Assembly (NCBI GenBank): GCA_900312665.1
Contig: ONZQ02000003.1
Span: 1,344,986 to 1,408,985, forward strand
Length of the DNA: 64,000 nt
Direction of reading: 5' to 3'
Origin: Cephalotrichum gorgonifer
Lineage: Eukaryota; Ascomycota; Sordariomycetes; Microascales; Microascaceae
The notes under the pieces were generated by a model that was given only the letters and a program-made list of their open reading frames with translations, was not told the DNA's origin and did no database searches. Both the position numbers and the translations under genes were made by a program. Below are positions 45,846 to 57,935 of this stretch, in pieces (position 1 is the first letter of the stretch; every line of letters starts with the position of its first letter).

Positions 45846-48800
45846 CGCACGCTTGTCTTGCTACCCAATCACGTGCTCCTAACCGTACCATTCGATCCGG
45901 GACCCTCGAACTATGGTGGTGACTTGAGTTACTTCTTCGCATGCCCGCAGCCATTGTTTGCGAGGGTTCCGCTTTCTTTGTCTTCTCCCCACCCTGTTCG
46001 GCCAGTTCTACCTCTTTGTTTAAGAGGCCCTTCGCAAGACGTCTAAGCGGTCTTAAACGTCAACCCACGTAGCCCCATGTGCAAGCGGCTATTCGACGAC
46101 TCTTGCACCGACGAGCGGACGCCAAGCCACACAGCATTGCCCTTCCGTACGCGTTTACTCTTCTTTATTGTTGATTCGCCGCGACCCTACTTTTTTTTCT
46201 GTTTTCGTTTTCTCAACGTCCTTGCATATCGACGGCTACGGTTTAGTGACGTCCGATGGTGGGGATGGGGTTAGCAGAGCTTCCGAATAGCATCTGGTTA
46301 TGCTGCCTCTATGTCTGGGGCTTGGAGTTGGAAAAGCTGGCTGGACGGTGCATACCCGTCCCGAACAATGGCGCAACGAGCCACCTGCTGTGGCAGGGAT
46401 GTCCCTGTTTTGGCATTATGACATTTTATTGGATCTGGGGCGTTGGTTGCATGGCGCTTCCCAGGAAGGGAAGCTTCGAGCCATTACACATTAGGAGTGA
46501 CCGTTTTGTGGATTAGATTTGAGGTCAGGGACAAAAGTTTGTCTCCCATCTAGTCTGCTGATTATACCATTTTCTTCACTAATGGAATTATCGGGCATTC
46601 AATATGACCCTTATTACTCCAACCGTGAGTCTGGTCTATGGTGCGAATTGGCCGTTCATGGTGACCGATTTCTGGGGCCATGCACGAGCGGTTGTGTCTG
46701 TGGAATATACGCATCTGGTGCCGTCTTGTTTGCTACTTGCCTCGTCCGTCTGGGCCGCAGCATGTCCGTGGTACGGATTGGTCGAAAGAGCTTCATCCGG
46801 AGATGCCCCTTCCCCGTTGGAAATCCACAGCAACATGTGGAGGAGACGCTAGCCACGTCATGTAGCCAGATGCCAGGTGCATTCACAATGGGCGGTATAT
46901 AGGGAAGTAGGGATCGAAGGGCGCAGAGAAATTTACCCTCTCACTCACACGAGAATCGCACGAGAAGCACCTCTTTTTTTTTTCCAGCTCAGTGGCAAAC
47001 GGTCACTTTACAAGTATGGAGGGTGCAGGGCGAGAGCGGGTGTTTCAGGTATGCTTGGCTCTTGGGACGGGACGGGGAGGTTCCGGCGTTGGACGGCGGT
47101 GGAGCATAAATACTGGAACAGGAATATTTGGAATTATTCAGGGTTGTCATGCCCTGCACCATTTTGGTTTTCTGAGTATCAAAGCGACATAGGGTTGAGC
47201 TTGTGGAAGGCATCGACATTTGGCCATGAGGGGTGGCTGACGAACGAACCCCCGAGACAAATTGCAAGTCATCACACAACTGAAGGTCTAATGCTTCTCT
47301 TTATAAGTAGAAGACGGGCAGTCCTCGGGTCCCACAGCGTCTCCTCAATATCGCGCTCGCTTACGGGAAGAGGCAATGAGGTGAAGTGCGTAGCCGTCCT
47401 ATCTTGGTTCGCGAAAGCGGAGGAGGGTATATTCTTGCTACCCAACAAAAAGATAGTTTGGATATCTGCCCTTGTTTCTTCCTTCTAGTGTCCTTTGAAA
47501 AGTATCGGGGCAGATGTTCTTGCATGGTTTCAAGGGGGGGTGTAAGTACCGACCACTGGGCGAAGGCCGGCATCTAAAAAGCTGTTGGGGGCGGATCTGG
47601 AATCGGCTCGCATGAGGGTTTCGTCATCCAGAGCGATCAGAAGCAGGGGTCGACGTCCGATGTCGAGGGCAGACATATACGTGCGGATGTTGGGAAGGGT
47701 CCTAGGGGAATGGAGGGCAGTTCTTGTACTTGTTACTCCGGACGGGATACGACCCTGCCTGGAAGACGATTCTGTGATATGATACCGGGAATACGGGATG
47801 TAGAGCGCTTGTGTTCTAGAAGCTTCCTGGGTCTGGGTTCTCGAAACATAGCGGCAAGCTCACAGGAAGGCGCACCTCCCCAAGAGGGTTACTGGTATAA
47901 GTTGGTGACTGACTCTTACTTGGTGGTCGGGAATCCTTGCCGCTCTTGTTCTACATTGTGACAGGGCCTTTGTCTTGTATCGCCTGACCTCCCCTGTCTT
48001 ACATGGCGGGGCTCTAGAGTCGGCCTGATACCACAAGCCTACACAGCGATATCTGGCCGCTCCCAAGAGGTAGCTTCACACCAGGAGAAGAATCGGCGTA
48101 CGGGATGAAATCGCATCGACAACTGGAACTTCAGTTTACAAAAGATGCTCTAGAATATTACAGGCATCCTTCGGGAGGGGGTGAGTTGGGGGTGTCCGCG
48201 GCTCCACCGGAGCGGAAGCGTTTGATGTGCGCGGCCTATCTAGGGGAAGTCCCCCAAAAAGTCAGGTCAACAAGGTGCCCCCCCTGGGCCGAAAGGCATT
48301 AGAGGATGTTGATATGCCGGTGGTATTGGCACGAGGTTAATATGCTGTATAATGTGACAATACAAATCCCCCGCTCTCGCGGCTGTGGTGTACTAGTTGG
48401 TCCCCTCTGGTATACGCTACTACGGGGACGAGTATACTGGTTTCTCAATAATACGCCAGCCGATACTGGCAGATCAATGGGGCCCAGCCAGAGACAGACT
48501 CCACCGCACATCCGGTGATGTGTGACGGTGGACCTTGGGTTCCGAAGGCTCCAGGCCTAGATAGCCGCGCCAGTGGCTCCTCCAGTAAGTATTGAACCCA
48601 GCCATGACACTCTATCGAGGCATACCGGGCAGCGATAATCGCCGTTCTCTAAGTGGAGGAAGACGACGGAGCACGTCCGTGACGAAGGAGACCGGGATGA
48701 CGACGGCGGGTTACACCGAGGCACGCGCCCACTTGGACGTTCTGCGCACAAGACATGTGCGACATGCAGGGGAGGGGGATGGATGCATGGCCAAAACAAG

Positions 48801-51422
48801 CTGTCTCTGGACCGACCATCGCTTGGGCGATCGGCGCTGGGGGGGCTTGCCTAATTAAGTTGTACTCGCATACCCGTACATCATGTCCGCGATTAGCTTT
48901 GTTAGCGCAAGACGCGAGGACGTCAGACTGATTCAGGTGAGTACAAGTTTTACACTCGCAGCTTGGTGCTGGCTGTTTTAGAACGCCCGTCCGGTAGGTA
49001 CACCAAAGACCAAAGTGCCTCCCGTCAGACAGCATCCGAACTTCGAGCTTGAGCATAGAAGTGCGCCCCTCTCCCCTCCTTGGGTAATGCCGGTTTCAAC
49101 CGACCTCCAGACTCTCGCGGGCATGGCACGGATTGACCGGGGGATGGTCGATCTACATTCTGGAAGCTCCCTCGCCCGGGCACCGATCAACCCTGAGTCG
49201 AACAGTTTCTGCTACTCCTCGCTGCATAATAGACGGCTGTAGTCGTCCCCGTTGCATAATAAAGGGCCAAAAAGATCGTCGCGACTTACGAATAGTAGTG
49301 GAATATCGAGGTGTTAGTAAGATGGTGTGGCAGCGCCGACATGGAACTTCGGAGTTGGGATGCCATGCTAACTTGTTGATGGCCCGTCCTGCAGTTCATG
49401 GTCGCCCTATTAGTTAGCGCATCGATGATTTCATGCCAAGCAAGCCCCTACTAATACCTAATCCTACTGCCGAGACCGGGATGGACTGCATGAACTAGTC
49501 GATATATTGATATATTAGCTAAGAGTACTATTCTCACTTCGTGTTTATCGTAGGGGAGGTCAAGGTACGAGTACTTAAACAGAGTGTATCACCAAGTATA
49601 AGTATATCATCATTTTGGGGTATGGAAGGTATGGTGAGTTACTCGGTATGCGGGTATTTTGCAAGTTTAGTACATATACTGACGTTGGGGCCCAATGGCG
49701 CAAATACATAGGTACGATAGAGCAATACAGTATAAGGTGTACTTGCAAGTTGGTCGGGCGCTGGCGGGGCATGAACAACCCGAAACGGCTAGCAGGTCGA
49801 TCCGAGCGTACCTATACCAACACGGGGCGGCAGGCAGCCCTCTTCCAGGTACGAAAGTACCGACCCTGGTACTATCATACCTAGTTGTCCATCCGAAGGA
49901 GATATCGATGGTAACTTCTAGCTAGCTAATTGGAACCAACAGATGCTCGAACATACAGTTGATGTGGACATGTATATACTGGGCACCTCCTCCCCAGTTC
50001 CAATTGTCAATGGACATGGAATTTCATTACAATGTTGTCTCTTTGGTGACGTATATGTACGTACTAGCGAACATCTGACTGACGAACAGCCTGAAACTTT
50101 TGTCCACCAGATGGATTTTTAAGTGGCCCATCTAATGTAGGTCCCTCCCCACCTGCGAGTACTGATGTACAAGTACCTGGTACACTCAGCACCCCTCCAT
50201 GAGCTAATGGAACCCTCTCTGGATTGTCTCCATCAATGATCCATCCCTCCACTTCCCCCTTCACGCTGCCCGCCAATGTGGAACGGGTCCAGAGCGCACC
50301 CAAGCCTCCAGTCCGCGAAAATACACATCCGTTCTCCATTTGTCCTGTGGTTCTGGTGCCCTTCCTGCCTATCAGCGGCCGGCCTCTTTACCCACCCATT
50401 CCCCATACTTCCATCTCACCTCTCCATCCCCTTCCCCTACTCGAGATCCCTCCCGACTTCATTCCGTCTCTTTCGCGTGATTTCGTGCCTCCGAGAAACT
50501 CTTTATTTCCCCCACGTTTTGCCACCGTCGCGCAAGCAACAGGGAAAGCACTTAATTCTCCCCATTACATATCCCCCACTTCAGCGATACGATTCGATTC
50601 GATACGATATCCATACCGATATTACCCGTCAGAACCTCGAGCCCGAACCCGACGGCCACCCCACCTGAGAGCCCCTCACTAAATACAAGTACTCGGAGAG
50701 AGAGGCACGACATCGATTCTCAAGACCCAAGCTGTTATTTGCGAACAACACAAACCTCGCAACGTAGCGACAGCACGTGAATAGATACAACTAAACAGAA
50801 CAGTGTCTTGCGACCACTTCCAACCAATTTCATATTCAACTTGCGATCACTCAGAAGTTAATCGACCTCGTCTTAAATCAATCTCCATTTCCTCGACCCG
50901 ACTTTGTCCCGTCCCGCGTCGCGCGACCGACCAACCGACCGACCGATTAGCGCCTTCCCTTTTATCCCTCCTCCACTCCACAAAGGAGGGCACATTCCCC
51001 ATCCATCAATCAGGGAAAGCGCATCCTGCTCCTCCTGTCAAATTCAACTACTGTCACCATCAGCGTGAATCTATTCAGGGCCACCCAGTCTGGATCAAAC
51101 TATTCGATCACATTGACTCACACCTGCCTGCGAGATATTTTTGGGGGGGAAGCGCACCGAGTACGACCACGAGCACGAGTCGGGAAAACTGTGCGAACAC
51201 ATCACAGTATCAACCAGCCGCAGCACTGACGACGTGCCCTCATCCGTATCTCCGACCAGATTCGCGCCCATACCCACACCACCCACATTGTATGTCTGCT
51301 GCGGGCAGTGCTTGATTTCCGGAGAAAGACGACAGTAAGGAGTAATACAAATCTCCAGCAGGGAATAATACTACAGGAGAAAGAAATAGAGCTGTCTGCG
51401 CCTGAGCAGATAGCACTGCAAA
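45846..51422. other. Largest gene-free stretch of the window
   Basis: 5.6 kb with no supportable gene. Open frames at 46877-47485 (+) and others on both strands show no domain, and none joins into a splice model. Segments near 49500-49720 are AT-rich with ACTTGTACT-like words. From about 50220 to 51420 the plus strand is C/T-rich with many short pyrimidine runs, which suits a long leader and promoter for BEM1. Rapidly evolving or non-coding RNA genes cannot be excluded. Confidence 0.45.
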
Positions 51423-53791
51423 ATGAAGGTTGGTCGCATGTCCCCCCCCATATCGCTTGCCATGCTTTTGCTTGCCACTCCACCACGTTGGAGCGACTAG
51501 CTAGCCCGAAGCGGGCCGCTTTCAAGGCAGGACTGAGATGAGTGTGCTGTCCTGTTGGATTGGAGCCCGCCATTTGACTTGAGCGATGGGCTAAGCTTGT
51601 CTGCTCTGGTGGCTGTTGGTCGACCTTGCCCCGCATCTATGCGATGTGTTTTCTCTTGCCGCGCCCGCCTGAGCGCGTGCTTGTGTGCGATATAAAAGGA
51701 AGGCAATGCTAACAGCTTCTGCTATTCAGGCCCTTCGGAGATCCATCAAGGGCGACAAGGACAGGCAGCAGCCATCTATTGCGCCGAAGACCGCTACGGC
51801 GATTGTGCCTCCCAAGAAAGTACGTCGGCTTAAGACTAGCAACTCTATCCCTAGTTGTTTCTTACCCTTACGAAAGAATCCCGACCGGCACACCTCGTTC
51901 AATCCCTGTCTCCACTCCGCTGACCCGCCCCTGTGGTAACTTAGGTCATTCGCGCGCTCTACGACTACGCAGCCCGCTCCGAACAGGAACTCAGCTTCTC
52001 TAGGGGCGACTTCTTCCACGTCATCGGGAGGGAAAACGATACGGAATGGTACGAAGCGTGTAATCCCGCCCTGCCCGATGCTCGCGGCCTCGTTCCCGCC
52101 GCGTTCTTCCAGGCTCTAGGTCGCACGGAACGAGAAAGCGCAGATGGAGGCAAGCCCAAGGAACATGACTCGGGATATTCGGAAAGCGGTGCAGGCCCTA
52201 TGACCGGCGGTTCCGCCCCCATGGGAAGCCCCGCTGGCTTTCCCGCGGCGCAGAATTCGCGACAATCGCAGATGGGCAAACCCGGCGCCATGGTCTATGG
52301 TATTGTCCTCTATGATTTCCAGGCGGAGCGCGCCGACGAGCTGGAAGCGAAGGCCGGGGAGGCCATTATCGTCATCGCACAGTCCAATCCTGAGTGGTTC
52401 GTGGCCAAGCCCATTGGGAGGCTTGGAGGCCCCGGCCTTATCCCCGTAACCTTCGTCGAGATCAGGGACATGGCGAGCAATCAGGCCGTACCGAATCCCT
52501 ACGAAGCCATCAAGAAGGCAGGGATCCCTAAGGTGGAGGAGTGGAAGAAGATGGCGGCGGAATACAAGAATAGCAGCATCACTCTCGGCAAATTCGAAGG
52601 CGGCCAAGCACCGGGACAGCAGGGTTTGGAGCAGGGGATGGACCGATTAAGCCTTCAACCGCAGCAGATGCAGGCCCAGCAACAGCAGCAACAGCAGCAG
52701 TACCAGCAGCAGCAGCAACCTCTCACAAACCCTCAAAATGGAGGATACGTAAGTGCCGACAAGCCTGGAGGATGGGTGATTAGTCCTTCGCCAGTTGCAC
52801 GAGTATGCTAACCCAACCTCCTTAATCCTCGCAGGCCCAGCAGTCCGCCCAGTCGCCAGACTACCCATCCAACACCACGCAGAACCCCGACGACCCCAAC
52901 GACCAGTACGGATACAAGACACCGCAGCTGCTCACGCCTATTTCAGCCCACATACCGAAATACTGCTTTGCGGAAGACAAGTACTGGTTTGTTATCGAAG
53001 CCGAGCTCGAGGATGGCAGGCGGTGGGAGCTGTCGCGTTACTACGAAGACTTCTACGACTTCCAAATTGCTCTGTTGACTGTGTTCCCCGTTGAGGCGGG
53101 GAATACAGCGCAGCAGCAGAAGCGATCCCTACCATACATGCCTGGACCCGTTAATTATGTTACGGATGCCATCACCCAGGGGCGGCTGAGGAACCTCGAC
53201 GACTACGTGAAGAATCTTCTCGCACAACCTCCCCACATTTCTCGGAGTAACTTGGTGAAGCAGTTCTTCGCTCCCCGAGAAGGCGACTACGAAATCGATC
53301 CGAACGCCGGCGACGACGATGAGTACAGGCTATCGGGCCAGTCCCCTCCTTCCAATCTCGAATCGCCTGCGGACCCCGTCTCTGGCCAATCGTCGAGGAA
53401 CAATTTGAACGGGAACGGCTACCCGGGGCTCTCATCGACGCCCCGTCAGCCCGGTGGACTCGGGCCCGGTCAGCCAGCCATGGGACATCAGGACTACCCC
53501 CAGCCTTCTCAAACGCCCTTATCAGGGGGCGGTCCTCAAGGGATGGCGTCGATGAAGGTCAAGTTCCACTTCAACGGTGAAGTTTACGCCATCCGAGTGC
53601 CGAGCGACATTTCGTTTGAGAATCTACAGGACAAGATTTGCGAGCGACTCAGAATACCGCCCGGCGACGAGATCCATCTATCATACAAGGACGAGGCGAC
53701 GAACGACAGGCCTAGTCTCTTGAGCAACAATGACCTGAACAGGGCACTGGAACGGAATGAGAAGCTCTTCTTGTTTGTTGAGCAGGTTTAG
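51423..53791 (+). CDS. BEM1: BEM1/Scd2-type polarity scaffold (SH3-SH3-PX-PB1)
   Basis: A scaffold that holds active Cdc42, its exchange factor Cdc24 and PAK kinases at growth sites. In filamentous fungi it also links to NADPH oxidase signalling through PB1 contacts. Four exons: 51423-51428 (only ATG AAG), 51730-51819, 51945-52748 and 52835-53791 (618 aa). The tiny first exon is inferred from the family start MK-ALRRSIKGDKD and from a strong acceptor at 51729 (GCTAACA branch plus pyrimidines). Domains: SH3-1 about 33-90 (VIRALYDYAARSEQELSFSR), SH3-2 about 148-210 (YGIVLYDFQAERADELEAKA), a glutamine-rich linker about 265-292, PX about 340-440 (WELSRYYEDFYDFQIALL), and PB1 about 538-618 (MKVKFHFNGEVYAIRVPSD). 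The alternative start at 51706 would translate the splice acceptor. Confidence 0.95.
52661..52722 (+). repeat. CAG-rich polyglutamine tract in BEM1
   Basis: CAG/CAA codons encode a Gln-rich linker between SH3-2 and PX with two main Q runs split by Tyr. Such tracts vary in length between strains. Confidence 0.9.
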
Positions 53792-55652
53792 CTGACCGCG
53801 TACCGTCTGGCGAGCCCTCACGTCTATTGGTAGGCGCGCGGTTCTGTTTACGTCGCAGCATTGCCAGGTGTCCGGTATCTGGTGTTCATCCACACATGCA
53901 TTTCGATTCTGCTCTGCTCCTATGATATTTTCCGGTCGCCCGGGCGGAAATGAGTGAGACAAAAGTTTCACCTTTGAGGGTCTTTGGACGATCATCTCTC
54001 TTCTGTCTCTTTCTCATTCTGATACTCATTCTTCTTTCTTTTCTCATTATTATTCTTTTCTTTTTATGATTCCCCAATTTTACACTTTCACCGTTTATCG
54101 TACCGGGACGATTCGGCTTTCTGAGTATGACTCTTCGGGAGACATACCACCCGTGATTCAAAGACCCGGCCTCGGACTTAATCGACCACGACCATGCTGA
54201 GACCCTCGGGACATTGTGGAGGGCGATGAAACATGTTTTTGTCTATGGCAGGTTGAGTGTGCCCTTTCCGCTGCTCAGAGAAGCATTTCTACTTTTATGG
54301 ATTCCCTTCTTTATCTTCGCAAGGGCGAGGTTCTTTTGGGAGCTGCCCCTTTTTGCCGGTGTACGTTTGTGCCTGGACGAGAGCTTTGGTGTGGGCCCAA
54401 GCCCGGGAGGAACTTGTGAAAGGAGACTGGGGCTTGAGTGCAGGATATAAACTTTGGTCGCCCATGATGGGAGGACTATCTCCTTTATTTCACCTTTTCT
54501 TCTTCTTTTCTCTCTTTTCTTTCTCGAGACTTTTTTACTTCTATACTATTGGAGGAGCGGGGGACAAGGGGGGGCAGGGGGGCTTGGTTACAGGGAGATG
54601 ATGGAATGATGGGGGGTTATGGAATGTGGTTCTCTCTATTTAGGCTAGGGCAGGTGGAGGCGTTTTAGGAAAATGGATCTTCCAGCTTGGGAGTTTGTGC
54701 CTGCTACTTGTAAACGCATTACACTTACAGTGATATTGATGCTTGGATGCATTGAGCTTGGTTGAGGTGGACCTTAGCTAGGCAGGCCACTAGAGCAAGG
54801 GGGGCCCTTGCCGTGGTTTACCTCTCACATACATACCTCTGCTATCAACATAGACTTCACAGTTGCAGTGGGAGGAAGTTGTAGGCATGGCATTATTAGT
54901 GTGAAGAGCATGGGAAAGCGTAAACGTACAGAGCCCCGGCCCCCTCGTTATCCCCCCCGGACGCGCCTCGACCCCCGAAAACCAACTCCCAAGTCCGCCA
55001 GAAAAAGGAGAGAAGGGAGGGAAAGGACAAAAAATAAGATGGGTGAGGTGAGCGTGGACCTTCCGACCCCCCAATATCATCGTACAGAAACGAATCACAC
55101 ACCCCTTCCCCGCCCTCTTGCCTTCATCTCCCCACTTTCTCGCTGCTGTCGTGTCCATTCGTTTCCTCCGGCTTGGTATCTCACAATAACAAAAGAGAGA
55201 GAAAAATAAAATTCGTAAGAGCTCTAGGCCCCCTTTCTGCCCCTGACGAAGGAGTAGACGGAGCAAGAGCGTGGAAAGTGGAAGAGAAAAAAAAAAGAAG
55301 AAAAGATAAGAAAATGATTCCATGTCCGTCCAACTCCGTGATTTTTTTACTCCCCTCCCCCTCCTAATCCGTGGTGACCCAGTTATCCCTAGTCCTGAAG
55401 ACATAATAGAATGGGTGGGACTAAAGAGATGCATGGCCTCTCGGGTATATGAACGCCCTGAAAGACACAAAATAACACCCTCACCCCCTTCCCCTTTTTT
55501 CCGCTGAAAATCAAAGTGAAAAAGAAAAGGTCCGCCTCGCCGTGTTAGAGAAGAGACTCCCCTGGAAATAGAAAAAAAAAATTCATGGTCCCAACTCCAT
55601 CAAAATAATGAGGGCCAGCCCCGTTGGCGGAGAGGTGAGAAGGCGGCGGGTT
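53792..55652. other. Intergenic region between convergent BEM1 and the Abp1-like gene
   Basis: 1.9 kb. T/C-rich tracts at 53985-54065 and 54490-54545 follow the BEM1 stop, as expected for a 3' UTR. The open frame at 54790-55470 (-) runs through phenylalanine-rich low complexity and is not credible as a gene. Confidence 0.5.
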
Positions 55653-56882
55653 TTAAACGACTACGTGTGTCGACAGGTGCTCCACCGCCTCCTTAATGGT
55701 GCGGAGCATCCTCTGGTTGACGCAGAAGGGGCACCGGACGGGCCTGTCGCGGTTCGACATGGGCGCGCCGGAGTCGATGGGCGTGAGGGTGAGCTCCTCC
55801 TCGGCGGCCGTGACGCGCGGGGCGCTCTGGCGCGTGGGGGTGGCGTATCCCTGCCCCATCTGGTCGGCACGGTCGCGTTCGGCGCGGACGGTTGCGGCGC
55901 TGGCCTCGGCCTCGGCCTCCTCCTGCTGGAGCTGGCGGAGGGCGTTCTGCAGCACGACCTCCGGGTCGTCCTCCGGGTTGGCGGTCGCGTAGAGCTGCGC
56001 GTCGATGGGGGGGTGGTGCTGGTCCGTGGGCGAGACCTCGGGATGGGGGGGCTGCCCCGCGGCCGAGATGGCCTGGTTCGCGACCATGGCGGCCGTGCTA
56101 ACGTAGCTGGCGGGGGCCGACTGGCGGCGGATGACCTCGTCGCGGACGAGCGCGCACGTGTTCAGGGAGGGCTCGACGCCGATGACGCGGATGATCTGCT
56201 CGCGGATGGCGGTGGGGCTGGTGTCGGGCGCGACGGGCATGAAGCGCGGGACGCATTCGGCGAGGTAGTCGATGTCCTCGGCCGGGTTCTCGACGTCGGT
56301 GTGGCGGCGCTGGCGGCGGATGAGGAGCCCGTACCGCTTCTTGAACCTGTGGATCCAGCCCGGCGAGAACTCCGGGGGGTTCTCGTCCTTGTACCGCGGG
56401 AGGGCGGTGAAGATGTTCTTGGCCTTGTCGGCCAGCTCCTCGTTGGTAGGGTGGCGGCCGCTGGCCAGGCCGCGCTGGTACCAGAGGAGGACGAGCTTCT
56501 CGACGTCGGGCCAGTTGCCGAAGCGTAGGCGCGAGCCGCTCAGCTGCGGGTTGTCGCCGTCGAGGCGCGAGTACTTGGGGGACAGGCTGTGGGAGACGGT
56601 GGACTGGCTGATCATCTGGCCGTACGTGCGCTGGAACCACTCGATGCACGCGCGGTGGCTGGGGCGCGGCTGCTGGCTGTTCGCCCACCGCCTGAGGGCG
56701 CGGCGCTGGTCCAGGGTGAGGGAGTTGCGCTCGCGCGGCGTGGAAGAGGACGTCCGTCTAGCCGACGTCGCGGTTGGGTCCGGCGTTCCGCCGGGTGATG
56801 GCTGCTCCGTGTGCTCGGCGTGCTCTGGGAGGTGCGGCGGCTCCTCGAGGCCATTGGCCATAGCGTGGTCGGTTTCCGCCAT
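55653..56882 (-). CDS. Abp1/CENP-B-like DNA-binding protein with C-terminal zinc-finger motif (transposase-derived)
   Basis: A single-exon protein of 409 aa. Residues about 50-110 form the first helix-turn-helix of the fission-yeast Abp1/CENP-B type (LTLDQRRALRRWANSQQPRP, then QMISQSTVSHSL). Residues about 127-190 form the second, CENPB/Tc5-type helix-turn-helix (VEKLVLLWYQRGLASGRHPT, FSPGWIHRFKKRYGLLIRR). The DDE transposase domain that follows in pogo/Tc5 elements is absent. Instead there is a Gln/Glu/Ala-rich coiled stretch (ALRQLQQEEAEAEASAATVR) and, at the very end, C-x2-C-x13-H-x4-H, which has the spacing of a C2H2-like zinc finger. No terminal inverted repeats are seen nearby. This suggests a domesticated transposase. 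A role in centromere, origin or promoter binding is inferred from the family only. Confidence 0.88.
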   Translation of the reverse strand: MAETDHAMANGLEEPPHLPEHAEHTEQPSPGGTPDPTATSARRTSSSTPRERNSLTLDQRRALRRWANSQQPRPSHRACIEWFQRTYGQMISQSTVSHSLSPKYSRLDGDNPQLSGSRLRFGNWPDVEKLVLLWYQRGLASGRHPTNEELADKAKNIFTALPRYKDENPPEFSPGWIHRFKKRYGLLIRRQRRHTDVENPAEDIDYLAECVPRFMPVAPDTSPTAIREQIIRVIGVEPSLNTCALVRDEVIRRQSAPASYVSTAAMVANQAISAAGQPPHPEVSPTDQHHPPIDAQLYATANPEDDPEVVLQNALRQLQQEEAEAEASAATVRAERDRADQMGQGYATPTRQSAPRVTAAEEELTLTPIDSGAPMSNRDRPVRCPFCVNQRMLRTIKEAVEHLSTHVVV

Positions 56883-57935
56883 GACGAATGTAGATGGAAA
56901 GGGAATTTTGACGTGTAGAACGATGCGAGAACGGGATGAGGAGGAGGGGGAGTTGCCGCCTGGCTTGGCCGGCAGAGGCCAGCCTGGAAGCGAGAAAAGG
57001 GGGGGTTAAGAGAAGGGGGGGGTTGAGCCCGAAAGCTTCAAATAAGGGAAACCCGGGTCCGAAGTTATTATTCCTAGCCGCTCACTGGGCGACGGGACGG
57101 GTCTTGCTGGGCCGCGATTTGATGCAATTGCTCGTGCGATTATGGGGGAAAATCGTTGTATGAGGTAGGAAGGAGACTAGATTAAGTGGCAGCGCTCAGA
57201 GCTTTACCATAGGTGGCGGGGCTTTGCCTGAGATGTGGGGCACAATCACTCCACATTCAAACTGAGCTTAGTCAGGGGTCATAAAAGGGGAGTGGTTGGG
57301 GGGATATTAGTGGAGGGGAATTCTTACTTGTATTACTGCTTGGAAAAAATGAAGGCTTGCGGAAGTTTATCTGGAGCTTCAGGATCTCATAACTCCGACG
57401 CATATTGCTCCATCTTTAATTGGGAAGGGGGGGGGAGCTCTTTTCGTCCTGGGATCATCCGAAGTCGCCTCTGCTTTATAGTGGGTGAACCGAACTATTT
57501 AAACTTGCCGTTTTGGTTTGATGCCCGTTTCAATTGCATATGTTAGACTATCAAGGATTGGCGTTAACCGAGATATATATTAAGGCGGGCGTTCATAATA
57601 AGAGCTTGGCTATTCCCGACGAACTACAGACTCCATCCAGCGGAAGCAATAATGGCGGGGAAAAGGGAGGGGGGCACAATGACAGCGGTATCCTGCAGCT
57701 GAATTTTGCCAAAACAAGGAAAGCTGTGCCGGCGGCACATCTAGCATATGGGATCAAGATCTCCGGCCCGGATCCCATGAACCAATTGTAAACAGTAATA
57801 TCTGGCTGACAGCGGGAAAATATCAACAATCCCGGAGCGCATGGACGAAACAAAAAAGTCTTGACCGTAAATCTTCCATTACGTGCTTCAATTTCGCATC
57901 CCCCCCCCCCTGACTACACAAACCCTATACGCTTC
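56883..57935. other. Intergenic region upstream of the Abp1-like gene
   Basis: 1.05 kb containing the promoter of the minus-strand Abp1-like gene and the 3' flank of thymidylate synthase. No gene is seen. G-rich runs occur near 57000-57030 and 57425-57435, and a C run at 57900-57910. Confidence 0.5.

Noticed and set aside
46877..47485. 203-codon plus frame in the largest intergenic region
   Set aside because: No recognisable family, irregular composition and no flanking signals.
54790..55470. 226-codon minus frame rich in Phe and Leu
   Set aside because: Its hydrophobic run is a translation of an A/G-rich (T/C on the other strand) low-complexity tract, not a membrane protein.
55608..56528. 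306-codon plus-strand frame opposite the Abp1-like gene
   Set aside because: Low-complexity Gly/Arg/Val-rich shadow of the minus-strand gene.
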